The position numbers and the translations under genes were made by a program. From Prostheceraeus crozeri (Eukaryota > Platyhelminthes > Polycladida > Euryleptidae), in NCBI GenBank assembly GCA_907163375.1, contig CAJQUW010005743.1, positions 98,501-162,500 on the forward strand: DNA of 64,000 nt. Reading direction: 5' to 3'. The first letter of the stretch is position 1, and the number at the start of each line of letters is the position of its first letter. Below are positions 50,666-62,600 of the stretch, one piece after another. Under the pieces are notes generated by a model. That model was not told the origin of the DNA. It did no database searches and saw only the letters and a program-made list of their open reading frames with translations.

Positions 50666-53600
50666 TGGAACATTAGACTATATTGGTTTCCATGCATGCA
50701 TGCATATATTCAAGGTGTAAAGTATGTAAAGTTATTGTCTTTTCTAACTTTTTGTAAGCATCTTGCGATACTGGTAGAATTTTAGATTTGAAAGCACCGC
50801 TATTATTAGAGATAAGATTTATGCTCTTATGCTTTCACCTACTAAAACCGCATCAGATAAAAAGGAAAGAGGTTAAACTTATTAGGATGATTATCATGTT
50901 TGTATTAAAATTCAAGTGTGAATTTTAATTTTAACACATAATTAAAATAATTTCAAATATTATGGACCATGGATTCAAGCTTCATAGATAATTAAAATAC
51001 TGTGGTGGCGGTGATATTAGATTTCTGTCATTACATTTGGTCCATACATGCTTATTTAGAGAGCAACTCATCATCCTTATGAATAGATTCTCTTCTTTGT
51101 TTCTTTGAAAAGTCGGTCACCTCAGTTTGATGGGAATTGTAGCATGAGAATAACAAAGACAGGGTAATCATGGCTAGTACATATTTAATCTCAATAATAC
51201 ATTAATGGATCACGCATACTTAATTACATACATGCATAAAGACAAATATAGGAAGTATCACTCATTTGCTGGCGATCGACACACACTATTCTTCACTTAT
51301 TCAATTAATCAATTAATAAGATTGGATGATGTAAAACCGAAATATAATTATAAGTACAAAGTGGAACAGAAGTATCTGTCGAATGTGCTAACTTATAAGC
51401 TAAGATAAGCTCGTAGTATTCACTGCTTTGATGTGTTTTATATCATTATTCATCATGCGCTATTCCCACAATGACCTTCACAGTGGGAAATTTTTAACAT
51501 CTATTTCAAGATCGCATCCCGATTCCCGACAATGCTGTTAATTTCAATTCCGGTCTCACCAATATAAATAAATACCAATTTTGTAATCTCGTTCGCGGTT
51601 CTTGAATGTTTTATAATGAATGCCAATCCCTCCCTATGTCGGCGCGCTCTGTTCTTATCTTCCTGTTAACTTCTTCATTTTTATCTTTCAGTGACACGTG
51701 TAAATGCCTGCTCAATTTGATTCATTTCATGATTATAAAAATCTGAAGGAAGGTGGATAGCTCGATTAGCTTTCTCTCATTACTAGTGTGATTTTTACTA
51801 TATTCAAAAAAAGAATACTTTCTCGTAATTATTTCCTTCTTTCTAAGAGAATTTCAAATAAAATATTTATCTTCTTTATCATTTAAAAGTTCTTAGATGC
51901 AAAGCGACATTTTCCTATCACACACAGAAAGGGGCGGTCACAGAAAATTCCAGTGGCGGGATTAAATTTAATTGTTCCAATCCTCAAACAGAATAAAAGG
52001 TGAAATAATCAGCAAATGTCATAAGTTATATTGAATTGCCTGTTTTTAATTACATTTTCATGTATATGTTCATTTAAATGAGATGCCATCATTTGAATTA
52101 TCAGAGAGTTAGGAAAACAAAATCCGTTAATTAAGCACGATAGAATATGTGTTAGGTGATCCATCGGCACAACATTTAAGAAATATTGAGAACGAATCGA
52201 ATGACAGATACATGTTATAGTCGTTCCAATTGGCAAACCACCACACATGTGGGTGGAAAGTCCGTGGGTGGAACGGATTTGAAAGCACTTGGTCAACTTT
52301 CTTGCATCACAGAGCTGATGGGCAGAACATCTGTTAATTCAAATGCATCATGTAGGATACGCAATATCACAGCGGGTCATCAACATCTGAGCTGCCTAGG
52401 ATAAACAAACCTATTGCGGAGGCCGCTACATTCCTTGGTTTTACATGTCTCTAAATTGATAAGCTCTAAATCAGTGATATAAGCGGAAATGATGTAACGA
52501 GATAGAGTTCGTTTCGCCGTCCGACTTTTGTACTATTTCAGTGCAGATACATTGCCAAATTATTGCTTGGAAGCTAAAATGTAGAATTTGCTGATGTTAA
52601 ATTGATAAATTCAATGTTCATATTTTATATCACAATACTTTGGGCTGGTGGGGGGATGCATCCCGGCATCCCCCCCTTCTGACCACCACTGCACACGTAA
52701 AACCCTGCTTGATAGTGATATATTTCCTATCAGAACAACTAAATGTCGGAACTTACACTCCTTCATTTAAAGCGGCCGTCTTGAAATGTATTAATAGATG
52801 AAAAGTATTAATTTAATAATTGCAGGATCGCAGAACTGAATCCTAGTCCTGATCTTATTAGTGATATTCATGTGGAAAGATATCTTTCATCAGACTGCTG
52901 GAGCAGGATATTAAATATGAAAATCCGCAAAAACTGAACCATCCGGAAAAGTGCATGAAAATATGAAATTCTTTCAAAATTATGTCTGAAAGCAACTAAA
53001 TGAAATTAAATAATTTTGGGTCCCAAAGTCCTGGGAGACTTCAAGCCATGTGCTGCTGACTTCGCAACTCTCCCCAACTCCCAGTCAAAATATTGCGTAA
53101 CACATACTCGTATAAAATTAGTTCAAGCCCTTCACAATTGATCTGACAATTAACTACAGGTTTTAATTTTCGCACTAAAATGGATCCATTTGTCTTCAGT
53201 TTTGATAATATTTTTTACAGAGGTCAATATTTTGATGAAGAACATTTTTTTAAACGTGGAGTTATTCATATCGATATGTGATTGAAACAGATGTGAATCA
53301 TTGTTTAATTGTAATGTTTTTAGCAAGTAGGTACACAGAACTGATTTTTAACACATAATTTCCATGATTGCAAATATCATTTCCTCATCGTTTTTTCCTT
53401 CTTCATTTCTGTGAAGAAAAATGTGATTTTTTTCAAAACTTGGATTGGCAGTATAAAGCGGCCTCGTTCACATCAGAACAAAGAAATTGAAACACTTCTC
53501 AATTAGCTATCTACAAGCACCAAACATGTCAAGCGACAAATTTGATCTAAAAATATTAGCTATGGCAAAAACGAGCCAAACTAAATATAACACAAAGATT

Positions 53601-54305
53601 AATATCTTGATTTGAAATCTAAAGCCTGCAGTCAATACCTGAGTCGAAAGGCAAAGCCTTAGACACTGATCACCATATCTTTTGCATCTAGCTCTTGAAA
53701 TGATTGACTGATCTTTATGAAATTTAATTAGCTCTTGAGAATAAATCGAAATATAAACACACTTTTGAATAATTCTTTTACTATTTCCAATACTCATTAA
53801 CAGTAAATTCTCAGAAAAATACATTGATTTAGCACATTGGATTTGCTGATACGCACCTGCATTGACAACTCTATCACCGGTGCTTAAAAAAAATTGTTAC
53901 TTTTATTTGAAAGAAAGACATGTCTGATCTTTAATCATGCTATTAAAAAAAATTGGTGAAATTAGTCGATCTGAGATGAATACATGTACGAATTGCGAAC
54001 AGCTTATGTTAAAATACTGTTAATGTTGTAACAGAGAAATATGACTATAACACACTATCTATCGCAAAATGTTATGACTGAACTGGAATAATGACAACAA
54101 TAATAATCTACCTAAAGTTGGGAGGTAGAATAACTAAATATTGAGTTGCATCCTCAGTTGAAAATAATTGAAACAGATCTGAATAGCTGCTATTTCATCC
54201 AAAATCAGGAATCATCAGCAAGCCTAGTTCACATCTCTCAAGATCGACACAACTCCCTATTTAAGGTTGCAGCCATGCCGGGGTAAATTTGGGATTTGCA
54301 ATTTG
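50666..54305. other. Intergenic, no gene seen
   Basis: AT-rich, with only short chance frames. 52650-52680 has a GC-rich hairpin-like CCCGGCATCCCCCCC tract. No transposon or RNA gene was recognised. Confidence 0.5.
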
Positions 54306-54652
54306 CAAGTTAGTGAAATTTCGATTAATTAAAGATCCCTTTAAACACACTGCTGGCAAATCGCCTAAGTAAGTGCGCCTGCAATAATTAATAATAACTT
54401 TTTTTTGCATACACAATGTAAATAGAATAATTAAATAGTCCTATTTGATTTTTAATATTGAAAACAATGTTTTCTTATTCCATTTACATTGTCTTTGCAA
54501 AAAGCAGTTTTTATATTAAATTTTTATTTTTTTTAAATATTAAATTTTATATTATCATATTTATTATTGCAGGTGTAGTAACTTAGGCAATTTGCCAGCA
54601 TCAGTGTGTTTAAAGTGATATTTTATGAATGCCCGTCGAAATTTCACTAACT
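54306..54652. repeat. MITE with about 100-bp imperfect inverted repeats
   Basis: The left end GCAAGTTAGTGAAATTTCG (54307) and the right end CGAAATTTCACTAACTTGC (54634-54652) are exact inverses. Inside, TTTAAACACACTG.TGGCAAAT and CAATGTAAATAGAATAA also occur inverted. The centre is A/T-rich. No coding. The two ends are very well preserved compared with the middle. Confidence 0.9.
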
Positions 54653-55799
54653 TGCTATTTGGAAATCTTAGAATCTTTAGAATTAACAGTGGAGTCAACC
54701 TGATAGAATACATATCAAAGGTTTTGAAAGTGAAATTAAATAACGATTTTCTAAATGATAGCTAAAAGACCAAAAATAATTGGACTATAATTCTTTCAGA
54801 TAGTAGTGTATTAATTGTTAGAACAGCGGGGACTTGATAACTTACTTCATGGCTTAAAACACCGATTCGAGGATTTCACCAAACATGAATTTCTCAGAAG
54901 ACGCAGCAGACTCGTTGAAAGAACCCGATCAACCCGAACTGAAATTTAAAAACATAATCAAAATTGTTTACTTAAAAACTTTGCGTATAGCATTGGATGA
55001 TATTTGCACAACTGTTTGAAGATAACTGTTGACCCCTAGATAACTTACGATGATATGCTTGGGCCAGTGAGAAAGCTATGAAACAAGCGGAATCAAAAGA
55101 TATACCCGTTATCTAAAATAGGAGAAATTCTGTTATAATTTCGATGTAACTAACTGCTGCATCATTTAAGTGATTACAGCGTATCTTCAAGACTTATAGC
55201 ATAAATGTATGCGTAGGTCTTCGTTTAGAAAGTTCTACGATTTTTCATTAATATCCTGAATAATTAAATCTAAATAAAATATTCAAATTTGAAATAATTT
55301 TTGTGCTGTGATAGCACACATGGCATAGCACTTGAACGTATTGTTGAACTGTCTACTTTATACATACGGCAATAGAACGAGGAATAGATAAGACTGTCTA
55401 CATAAATCTTATAATACAGTAGTTCTAGTTCCTACCTCAAAAAATCTAAATAATTGCATAATTCAATAAAACAGTGCGCGAATGAATTGCTGTAACAATG
55501 AGGACTTGATGATTTGACTGATGGACTATACAAATAATAAATTCGTTTCAATTGAACTTACTCCATTGGTGTGATGATTGAGACAAACCGGATAAGATGA
55601 TTGATTCAGCAAACGACGGATTTTCATAAAAATACGAGACACTGAGACACGACCAAAGGATGTGATTAACAATGACTGTTGCACATGCCAAAAGCATCTG
55701 AAATTATACTGAACATGCAAATGTTGCAATATCATTGGACAAAGTCAGATTACGGAGTCAAAACTGTCGCTGCGCGTTTGCTTCTTTTGGATAGCTTCT
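54653..55799. other. Intergenic, no gene seen
   Basis: AT-rich DNA without recognised genes or repeats. Confidence 0.5.
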
Positions 55800-55990
55800 A
55801 TGGCACTCATATTTTCCCACTTCCAGTGCAATGGATCCAATAGAGTTCGATTCAACGTTAAGGTGTGCTATTGCATTCCCATTGCGTGTCATAGAATACC
55901 ATAGAGTGCCATTGAATTTGGTTAATCGGGTAGAAACCTAAAATGACAAAAATGCTCACCTAAGATGTCGCTGTCTACTAATAAGCAACC
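55800..55990. repeat. Right half of the inverted repeat pair (partner 48706-49430)
   Basis: Contains TTTGGTTAATCGGGTA (55918-55933) and TCACCTAAGATGTCGCTGTC, the inverses of the segments at about 49378 and 48719, here only about 20 bp apart. Tandem words ATAGA.TGCCATTG lie before it. Confidence 0.6.
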
Positions 55991-56297
55991 ACCAACTCGA
56001 CCACAATCAGATGCTTCTATGAATCCGGGTTCTCCACCATAGTAATAATTAAAAGCAAACAAAAAGCTTGCTCGATGTTGGAGCATGGCTTTCGCTGCAA
56101 TTGGGTTGTTACACAAGAGTAGTTATATTTTTGATCTGTCGGCTTCACTTTTCCATACTCCCATGTCCCATAATCCCATGTCACATAACCCATGACCCAT
56201 AATCCCATGTCACATAATACAGAGATGGGACATGTGATAGATGATGAGTCATCATTCGTTGATGTGATTGGTCGATTAGAGTCATTGCGTAATCAAC

Positions 56298-56310
56298 TGT
56301 ATATATAAAT
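56298..56310 (+). promoter_or_regulatory. TATA box of the relic's small gene
   Basis: GTATATATAAATATG at about 56299-56313, about 75-90 bases before the ATG at 56387. It has the same kind of TATA box as the left block of the main element. Confidence 0.5.
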
Positions 56311-56386
56311 ATGTCATCTACCCCAATATGTGTACATAACGCTCCCAGTATCTGTGTTGGCTACATTACCTCCATTTGAATTCGCC

Positions 56387-56667
56387 ATGTCTTCATCACC
56401 CATGTCCGTACCATGCAAGAACGTACCATCAGCACCAAGAAAGAAGACGAGAATGGAGAGAGAGCAGCACTGGGAGCAGAAGCGGGCGCATGTCAGAAGG
56501 TGCCTAGTGCACCGAAGAAGGTGATCCCACTGAAGTTCCCGGTAGAAGACGGTGAGGCCACCAGGCCAATAAGTTACTCTCCTGAGTGTCCCAATGCTCC
56601 ATTGGAAAGAGAGCGCCCTATACCAATGTGCTCTCTGAGCAATGTTCGGAAACTGAAATTTGATTAA
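56387..56667 (+). pseudogene. Relic small Polinton gene, counterpart of the 85-residue gene
   Basis: Coding-like sequence: MSSSPMSVPCKNVPSAPRKK at the start, and VPSAPKKVIPLKFPVEDGE and CSLSNVRKLKFD towards the end. It is rich in Pro, Ser, Lys and Glu. It is not in one uninterrupted frame, so it is counted as broken. Its position and convergent orientation to the WYTPxSQPR gene match those of 9286-9543. Confidence 0.5.
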
Positions 56668-56681
56668 TAAATATATTTATT
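56666..56681. terminator. Palindromic polyadenylation signal AATAAATATATTTATT
   Basis: A perfect 16-bp palindrome that offers AATAAA on both strands. It overlaps the stop at 56665-56667 of the + gene and lies downstream of the minus-strand gene ending at 56738. Confidence 0.6.
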
Positions 56682-56737
56682 CAAAACTCATGTTGTATTT
56701 TATCTGTTTACATGAAAAAAGACAGGATGTATCATAA

Positions 56738-57055
56738 TCATTTATTACAGTTTCTTCTTTTTACATTAGTTAAATAGTCAAGGCGCTTTATTGCTTCGTC
56801 TCTCACTATGTGGATATAGTCCCATTCGTAAATGTTCCTTGGTTGCGATGATGGAGTATACCACTTTATGATCTGCTCCAATTCTTTCACATCAGTAACT
56901 GTTTTCACGGAATTTGCATCATATTGCAAATATTTGGCTCTGACATATTTTGTCAGAATACTTTCATCAAAAACGGCATTGACACACTCTATTTGATCCA
57001 AATTCTCCATGTACGAGATTTCGAGAAAGAGAAAAAGAGAGAGATGTAAATGCAA
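56738..57055 (-). CDS. WYTPxSQPR-family Polinton protein, relic copy
   Basis: A frame of 105 residues; the ATG at 57010 (MENLDQIEC) may be the original start, after a chance hydrophobic extension. KYLQYDANSVKTVTDVKE, WYTPSSQPRNIYEWDYI and VRDEAIKRLDYL match 10500-10946, supporting common ancestry and selection on this domain in the past. The cysteine-rich end seen in the main copy (CFCYLC) is lacking here. Confidence 0.6.
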   Translation of the reverse strand: MHLHLSLFLFLEISYMENLDQIECVNAVFDESILTKYVRAKYLQYDANSVKTVTDVKELEQIIKWYTPSSQPRNIYEWDYIHIVRDEAIKRLDYLTNVKRRNCNK

Positions 57056-57229
57056 AGGTTATGTTGCAATGAAATGATTTGCTCATCTGTTTTATATCCG
57101 CTCTAGACAATGAAAATTGATTTATTGATAAAAAGCATTGTTTTATATCAGCCAATGAGAGTGATTCTCCTCGATAGATAAGTTAACAACCCTTCTTATG
57201 ACTTGTAACCTGCACTGACACATGAAAAG

Positions 57230-57457
57230 ATGTTTTGCATAGTGCATCGCTGCTCGCTTTGTAATAAAGCACACAAAGGGTTCAAACGATCGTCATCTTG
57301 TCAGTATAACCTGTGTACATCCTGTTTCTCTGAAATGTGCATGTGTCAGAAAATGCAATACGAACGTGAAAATATGATGCATCGACCATATTATGTAATC
57401 TGTCGAAAAATTGCAATCAGAAAATTGAATCAAATCAATTTCTATGTTATCATATGA
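57230..57457 (+). CDS. RING-like cysteine-rich protein of the relic Polinton
   Basis: 75 residues with CSLCNKAHKG, SSSCQYNLCTSCFSEMCMC: C-x2-C, then C-x4-C-x2-C and C-x-C, with Tyr where the RING His would be. It corresponds by spacing to 24877-25200 or 26284-26532 of the main element. Whether it is still functional is unknown. Confidence 0.45.
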   Translation: MFCIVHRCSLCNKAHKGFKRSSSCQYNLCTSCFSEMCMCQKMQYERENMMHRPYYVICRKIAIRKLNQINFYVII

Positions 57458-57661
57458 AGAGACGCTGAAATAAGCACATGTTGAATTTGTTTATTTGATT
57501 GAAATATAGTATACTTTAATAACATGCATTTTTTTATTGTGTGGTGTGGAACTCAGGGAAATGAGATCAATCAGAATGTGAAAATCCTCACAGCATAGTT
57601 GTACTTGAATTAATACCTTTAAGCATAACTTTAGCAATAGTCGAAAGTTAATGCGATATCG

Positions 57662-59176
57662 ATGCATGATCACTTTCACATATTTTTAGCCAGTAATACA
57701 AATCCCGTTATCTTTCCGCGAAATACAGCATCACAATTTAGCACTCTATATAGTAATGACATTCAACTTCCTGGAAAGTGGGAGGTCGCAGTAAAAAGTA
57801 TTACTTGGCCAAATGAGATCTATACATTTGATGGAACCGAGGAATTGACTGTTTGTGAAACAGCGAAGTTTGAGAGAGGTGTTTTGTCAAGAAATGATGA
57901 GTACTATGATTTAACACCATATACATTAAAGCTGAAATCAACTAGTAAAGATGGAAATGAAGTTTACCATAGCAGATCTGATTGCGGCTTTCAATGACAC
58001 AGAAATTGCAAGGAAGGGAATTGTAAAATTGAGCTACAATAAGGAAACCAAAGAATTCATGATTCAGGTATTCGAAGACGACGTGGTTATCGGATTGAGT
58101 GGACCGATGAGAAGATTACATGCGCATCATTGATGAATGGCATACAACATTCACAAATGGAACATACACGGAAGTCCTCCCCCTCACAATATGAAACTGA
58201 CTAGCGTAGAAAATCAAATATGGGTTTTCCCATTATTCCGACTTGATTTTCATGAATTTGAAATATGCCCGCCAGACGTGGATATGCCATTGATAGAAAT
58301 GATTGGAAAAGTAAACGGATACTTGAGGATCGATAAGTACTATCAATTTCAATATTTTTACAACAGATAAAGAGAATAACAATAAAGTAGAACTTAGACC
58401 AAAACCAGACCCAGTTACATCAACCGACTAAAATATTATAGCATTGAATGAAGCGGCACAATCTATGTTTGACATGAATCCGTATTATTTTACTCATGAT
58501 TCTCTGAATCATAAAGAGTTGGCATGGGATGCTCCAGTAAGTTACTCGAAATGTAAGTACTTCAAGAAACAGCCTGTCGTTCGGTTCTATCACAGGAAGA
58601 TAATAAACCATGATCCATGCATTCCTAAACAAGTGAAATCAATCTTTAAATTTCCTCGGAAGATATTTCACAACGCTATGGAACTGCTTCATTTTCTCCA
58701 AAGCCTTAATGCACACAAGCATGATTTTGAATTTAATTTCGATTCATATTCAATAAATTTTCATTTAAAGTTGGCAAGCAAACGTGTATTTCAATGACCA
58801 AAGTGATATCCACATAATGGGAATTCAACAACGACTCGTGAAGCTTGTATTACAGTGCCGACACTTTCAAAGCTGTATATAGACCTTCTTTGGATCGCTT
58901 GATAGATAACATCTATATAATAATCTTACAGAATACGTATTATATTGGAAACATCAATCGGGCGATCGCCGCTCTTGTGCATCACTCCCAGAGACAACAA
59001 AAGGACGGTGGGACCAATACTCATCACTCATATCACTTTGAAAGTCCAGTTATATGACTCTGACTAGGAACACGTTCAATCACATAGACATCTCATTGAA
59101 ACATGATGCTGGTAGTATGATACCGTTTGCAGATGTCAAAACAATTATAACGCTACACTTTCGCAAAGTTGTTTAA
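57662..59176 (+). pseudogene. GEWEVGV-type structural gene, fossil with several breaks
   Basis: The N-terminal signature FHIFLASNTNPVIFP...LPGKWEVAVKSI matches 17728-18321 and 15364-16914. The middle part (VKSIFKFPRKIFHNAMELLHFL) matches the middle-type domain, and the end (IDISLKHDAGSMIPF, ITLHFRK) matches 16924-17208. Here the three parts follow one another in the same order on one strand, which supports reading 16924-18321 of the main element as one ancestral gene unit. Several breaks are present. Confidence 0.65.
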
Positions 59177-59230
59177 GCATTACATCAACATGGAGGAAGA
59201 GAAAACTTGAGAGTTTCTCATTTATGAAGT

Positions 59231-59659
59231 ATGGCGGAGCAGCATTGTACCTTGCTGACGTTTCAACAGAAACTGGTGAAAGAAAGAGCACACAAAAAAA
59301 ATTCGAGAATTGTGTTCAAAACCGTAGAACTTACTGAGTTTGACTGCTGTGATCCATTGGAGGTGCGAATTTGCGCTCATTATATTCCGACAGAGTACAA
59401 CATGATTTCGAAAGTGTAGAAGACATCGAAGTAAACAGTGCAAAGTTTTATGAGTTATTTCTTCTTCACGATGAAGGCAAATCTATGTACTTCCATATCT
59501 CAGCGATGTGGTGCTTGCGTTGGACTTTGTAGTCATGATGATCTGTTAGACTGTCGCTCAATCGCTCGGTATCATATGTCAAATCTGATACTTATGAAGC
59601 ATATTCAGAATTGTGAAGAAGACGGAGTCAATTACACTGAACAGAGGAAAATGAATTAA
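59231..59659 (+). other. Unrecognised relic coding sequence
   Basis: Two overlapping coding-like stretches (MAEQHCTLLTFQQKLVKERA and SISQRCGACVGLCSHDDLLDC) with cysteines. They follow the structural gene in the same orientation. I cannot assign a family; probably another gene of the decayed Polinton. Confidence 0.3.
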
Positions 59660-59660
59660 A

Positions 59661-62600
59661 CCTTCATTCACTGTGTATAAATGACTGACTTTGATTACAT
59701 CTGTTCTCCTTTTATGCATGTTGATGTTAATGACCAAAGTTTTTAAGCGAATGAGTGTTCTCTTCTTCTTATAAAAGTGTTCACACCATTATGACCGCTG
59801 TAGACGGGAAAATCTCCGTAGTGAAGAGGACAGGAACGACTAGAAGGTCATCTCAACCAAAAAAGGGCTATTCAAACCTAAGCTACAACAAATGCACTGA
59901 ACAAGCTACAAGGGATATCTGGTAGCAGACGCTCTAGGAAGAACTATTGAGTGGCGTTGCGCGCACCGCAACCAAAAAATTTATCCATGATAATTTCAAA
60001 CGCTTTAGGTGCCTGTAGAGAAAAATGCAAAAGTGAAGCTTCCTACAGATTTGATTGAGGAAGGTAAAAAAGAATGCGAAGGCCCTTCGAAAGTTAAGTA
60101 ATCCTCTGAGATGAATCGGTCACCACTAAATAGTCAAGAAGACTAGTACATCAGTCACTGGCGATGGCTTTGATTGAAACAATTGCAAATCTCTATATCT
60201 ATTTCCAACAGGCATTGGGTCATGTCATTTCAAATCTCTTGGGTTTGTAAAAAATCGACTCCACTGTTATTACCGCAGAAGATTCTTCTTTAACATAATC
60301 AGCGTATTACTATCTATTTAAAACAAAGAAAAACTAAATCATATTGTGAAACAAGTATAAATAGACAGTAAAACATGTTTCAAGCCCTTCATATTGGACA
60401 GTCAAAGAGGTAAGGCATTTGTGTAATACTGCTATTGCTGATGTGACTAATCGGTGCGTCGATTATTTCCTTCATTTTCATTTATCAAACTTCTGTAAAG
60501 TTGACCATTTGTCGTCATTAACATTTTTTGATCCTTCGGAAACTGAATGGTTTTTGGCAAAACCTCATTAAAATAAAGGGAACACCAACATGCAAAGCAT
60601 TTACCAATTCCAGTCGCTTTTCACTTATGAGAATCAGCCATGTTTGTTGCAAAGTGTAAACGTGTTTCCAGTTCTCAAAGGACTAGACAAAGTCTATGTA
60701 CAGTGCTGACCAAGTGCAAATGTGCAATTCCAGGTTTCAAGTCCCATAACGGTCATTGTCTTAATTTTTTTTTCTCTGTTATTGGTATGAAATCATCGTC
60801 AAAGAAAATCTGTTGACGTATTTCCTGATGATTTGCACCGTCATCACTGGAAAGACGGCGATTTTGATAATGGAGCAGGACTCATACAAGCTCTACTACT
60901 TAAGCGAAAGAATCTATACCATGATAACCCACACAGTAATCTTCTGGTTTTTGACTTACAGAAAAACATTAACTCATTCGATGGTTCCTTAAATGATGTG
61001 CTATGTACTCAGTTATAGTTACTATGTTACTGGTATTTATATTGCGAAAGTCATGGTATCGACAGATAAGAATGCACTCATTGCAAGTGAATGGAGTTAA
61101 GCAAACTTCCAGTGTATGAACCCACAACACTTCCTCATAGCGTCTATTTAGCAAGAACCATTCACAGTTAGTCAAATCTACTGTCTTAGTGTACCGGAGA
61201 AGCTTCGTTTAAACAATTAATTAATGTATGACTGGAAAGTTGGCAGTCAATGATGTAATCTAATATGGTCTTGTCACAGATGAACAATTTTAAAAAGTTG
61301 ATGAGACCTATTATCAATAAATGTGATTCTTCGTCAATTCTTGTGGAAATATTACCAGCCACATGCAAGGAAAAACACAAAGCAAATTCGGGGTAATACT
61401 TCGATGCATTAACATTAGTTTTTAAAAAGTGAATCATAGTAATATTAAGAAAAAACACAAAGATGACCTACTAGAGTAGTCACGTAAAGCCAAAATGACT
61501 TAAAAAGACAATACTGGGTGTTAAATGGCTAATTCATTATTGAGGAAAAAACACATCAATAATTGGCCCAATCATGTAATCATTGTGCAACTGAAAACAA
61601 TAAAAATCCATTTTCTTAGCATCCATACCATGGTTAGTTTTTTTGTAAGTAATCGATTTGGATTATTGCACAACGAGATAATTATGAGTAGAAATTTATC
61701 CTTTAAAATATATACATCTTTTGGATATTGCGTCCTCTTGTTAACTATGATAGAAACAATGATTTTTGCTGGTTCCAAAGTCAGTCAGAGAAAGACAAGC
61801 TTTTCTATTAACAGATTGATCTCTAAACATGATAAATCTTATAGAAAATCCGATACTAAATGAGTGGTGTGTAGGCAATAATGGTCAATTTCTAATCGTC
61901 TATTTTCATAATGCTCTATTGAAAAAACAGAGGGGAATATAAGTGCATGCTGGAATTCCGATCAAACTAGTTTATATAAGAAAAACCTATATGATTTAAT
62001 TGATTATGGGATTGATCTCCTTGGGTGCATCAGCAGAAAACTAAATGCAAAAGAATACAAAAATGTTCACATCACAACAGCACATTTCATTCTTACCTAT
62101 CTTTGTTGGATTTGGTTGTTTGCACAAAATATAAAAAAAAAATTTTGTTATTTCCTTTCCTTTGAAAAGAAGCGAATAGAAACTTCGATTCTCATGGAAT
62201 ACACAACTATTTTCCCACAACTATTCAAAAATCGCAGGACAAGAGTCAGAATAGGACAAGTGTGTCCTAGCTACGACAATATAGTATCCCTAAAACGTCT
62301 AGCAAGCAGTTATCTGAAAAATATATAGAGGAGTGCCAAACGAAGGTGCCTCTATGAGATGGTTATCTCTTTCCTTTGATTATAAAACTCAGGACTACAT
62401 GTTCCATGAGGAAATATCAAGGCTGTTTCGAACTAAGGGGGGGGTTTCTATCACCGATATATTCCGGTTATCATATATAAAATTTAAGCTAATAGTTTCA
62501 TTGGCTTGAAGATACCTGATCAATGTCTCGGTTTCAAAAAATGGTGTTAGCGGATTTTACTCACAGCGAGGGAACTATAATCAATTAGTAAACGAGAACA

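Larger units (their letters stand above)
56285..59660. mobile_element. Decayed Polinton related to the main element (fossil)
   Basis: Four parts match the main element: a small TATA-driven + gene (56387-56667), the WYTPxSQPR protein on - (56738-57055), a RING-like protein (57230-57457) and GEWEVGV-type structural sequence (57662-59176). The first two keep the same convergent layout as 9286-10946. Polymerase, integrase, capsid and ATPase are not seen. Many breaks are present and no TIRs are recognised, so it is old. Limits are approximate. Confidence 0.75.
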
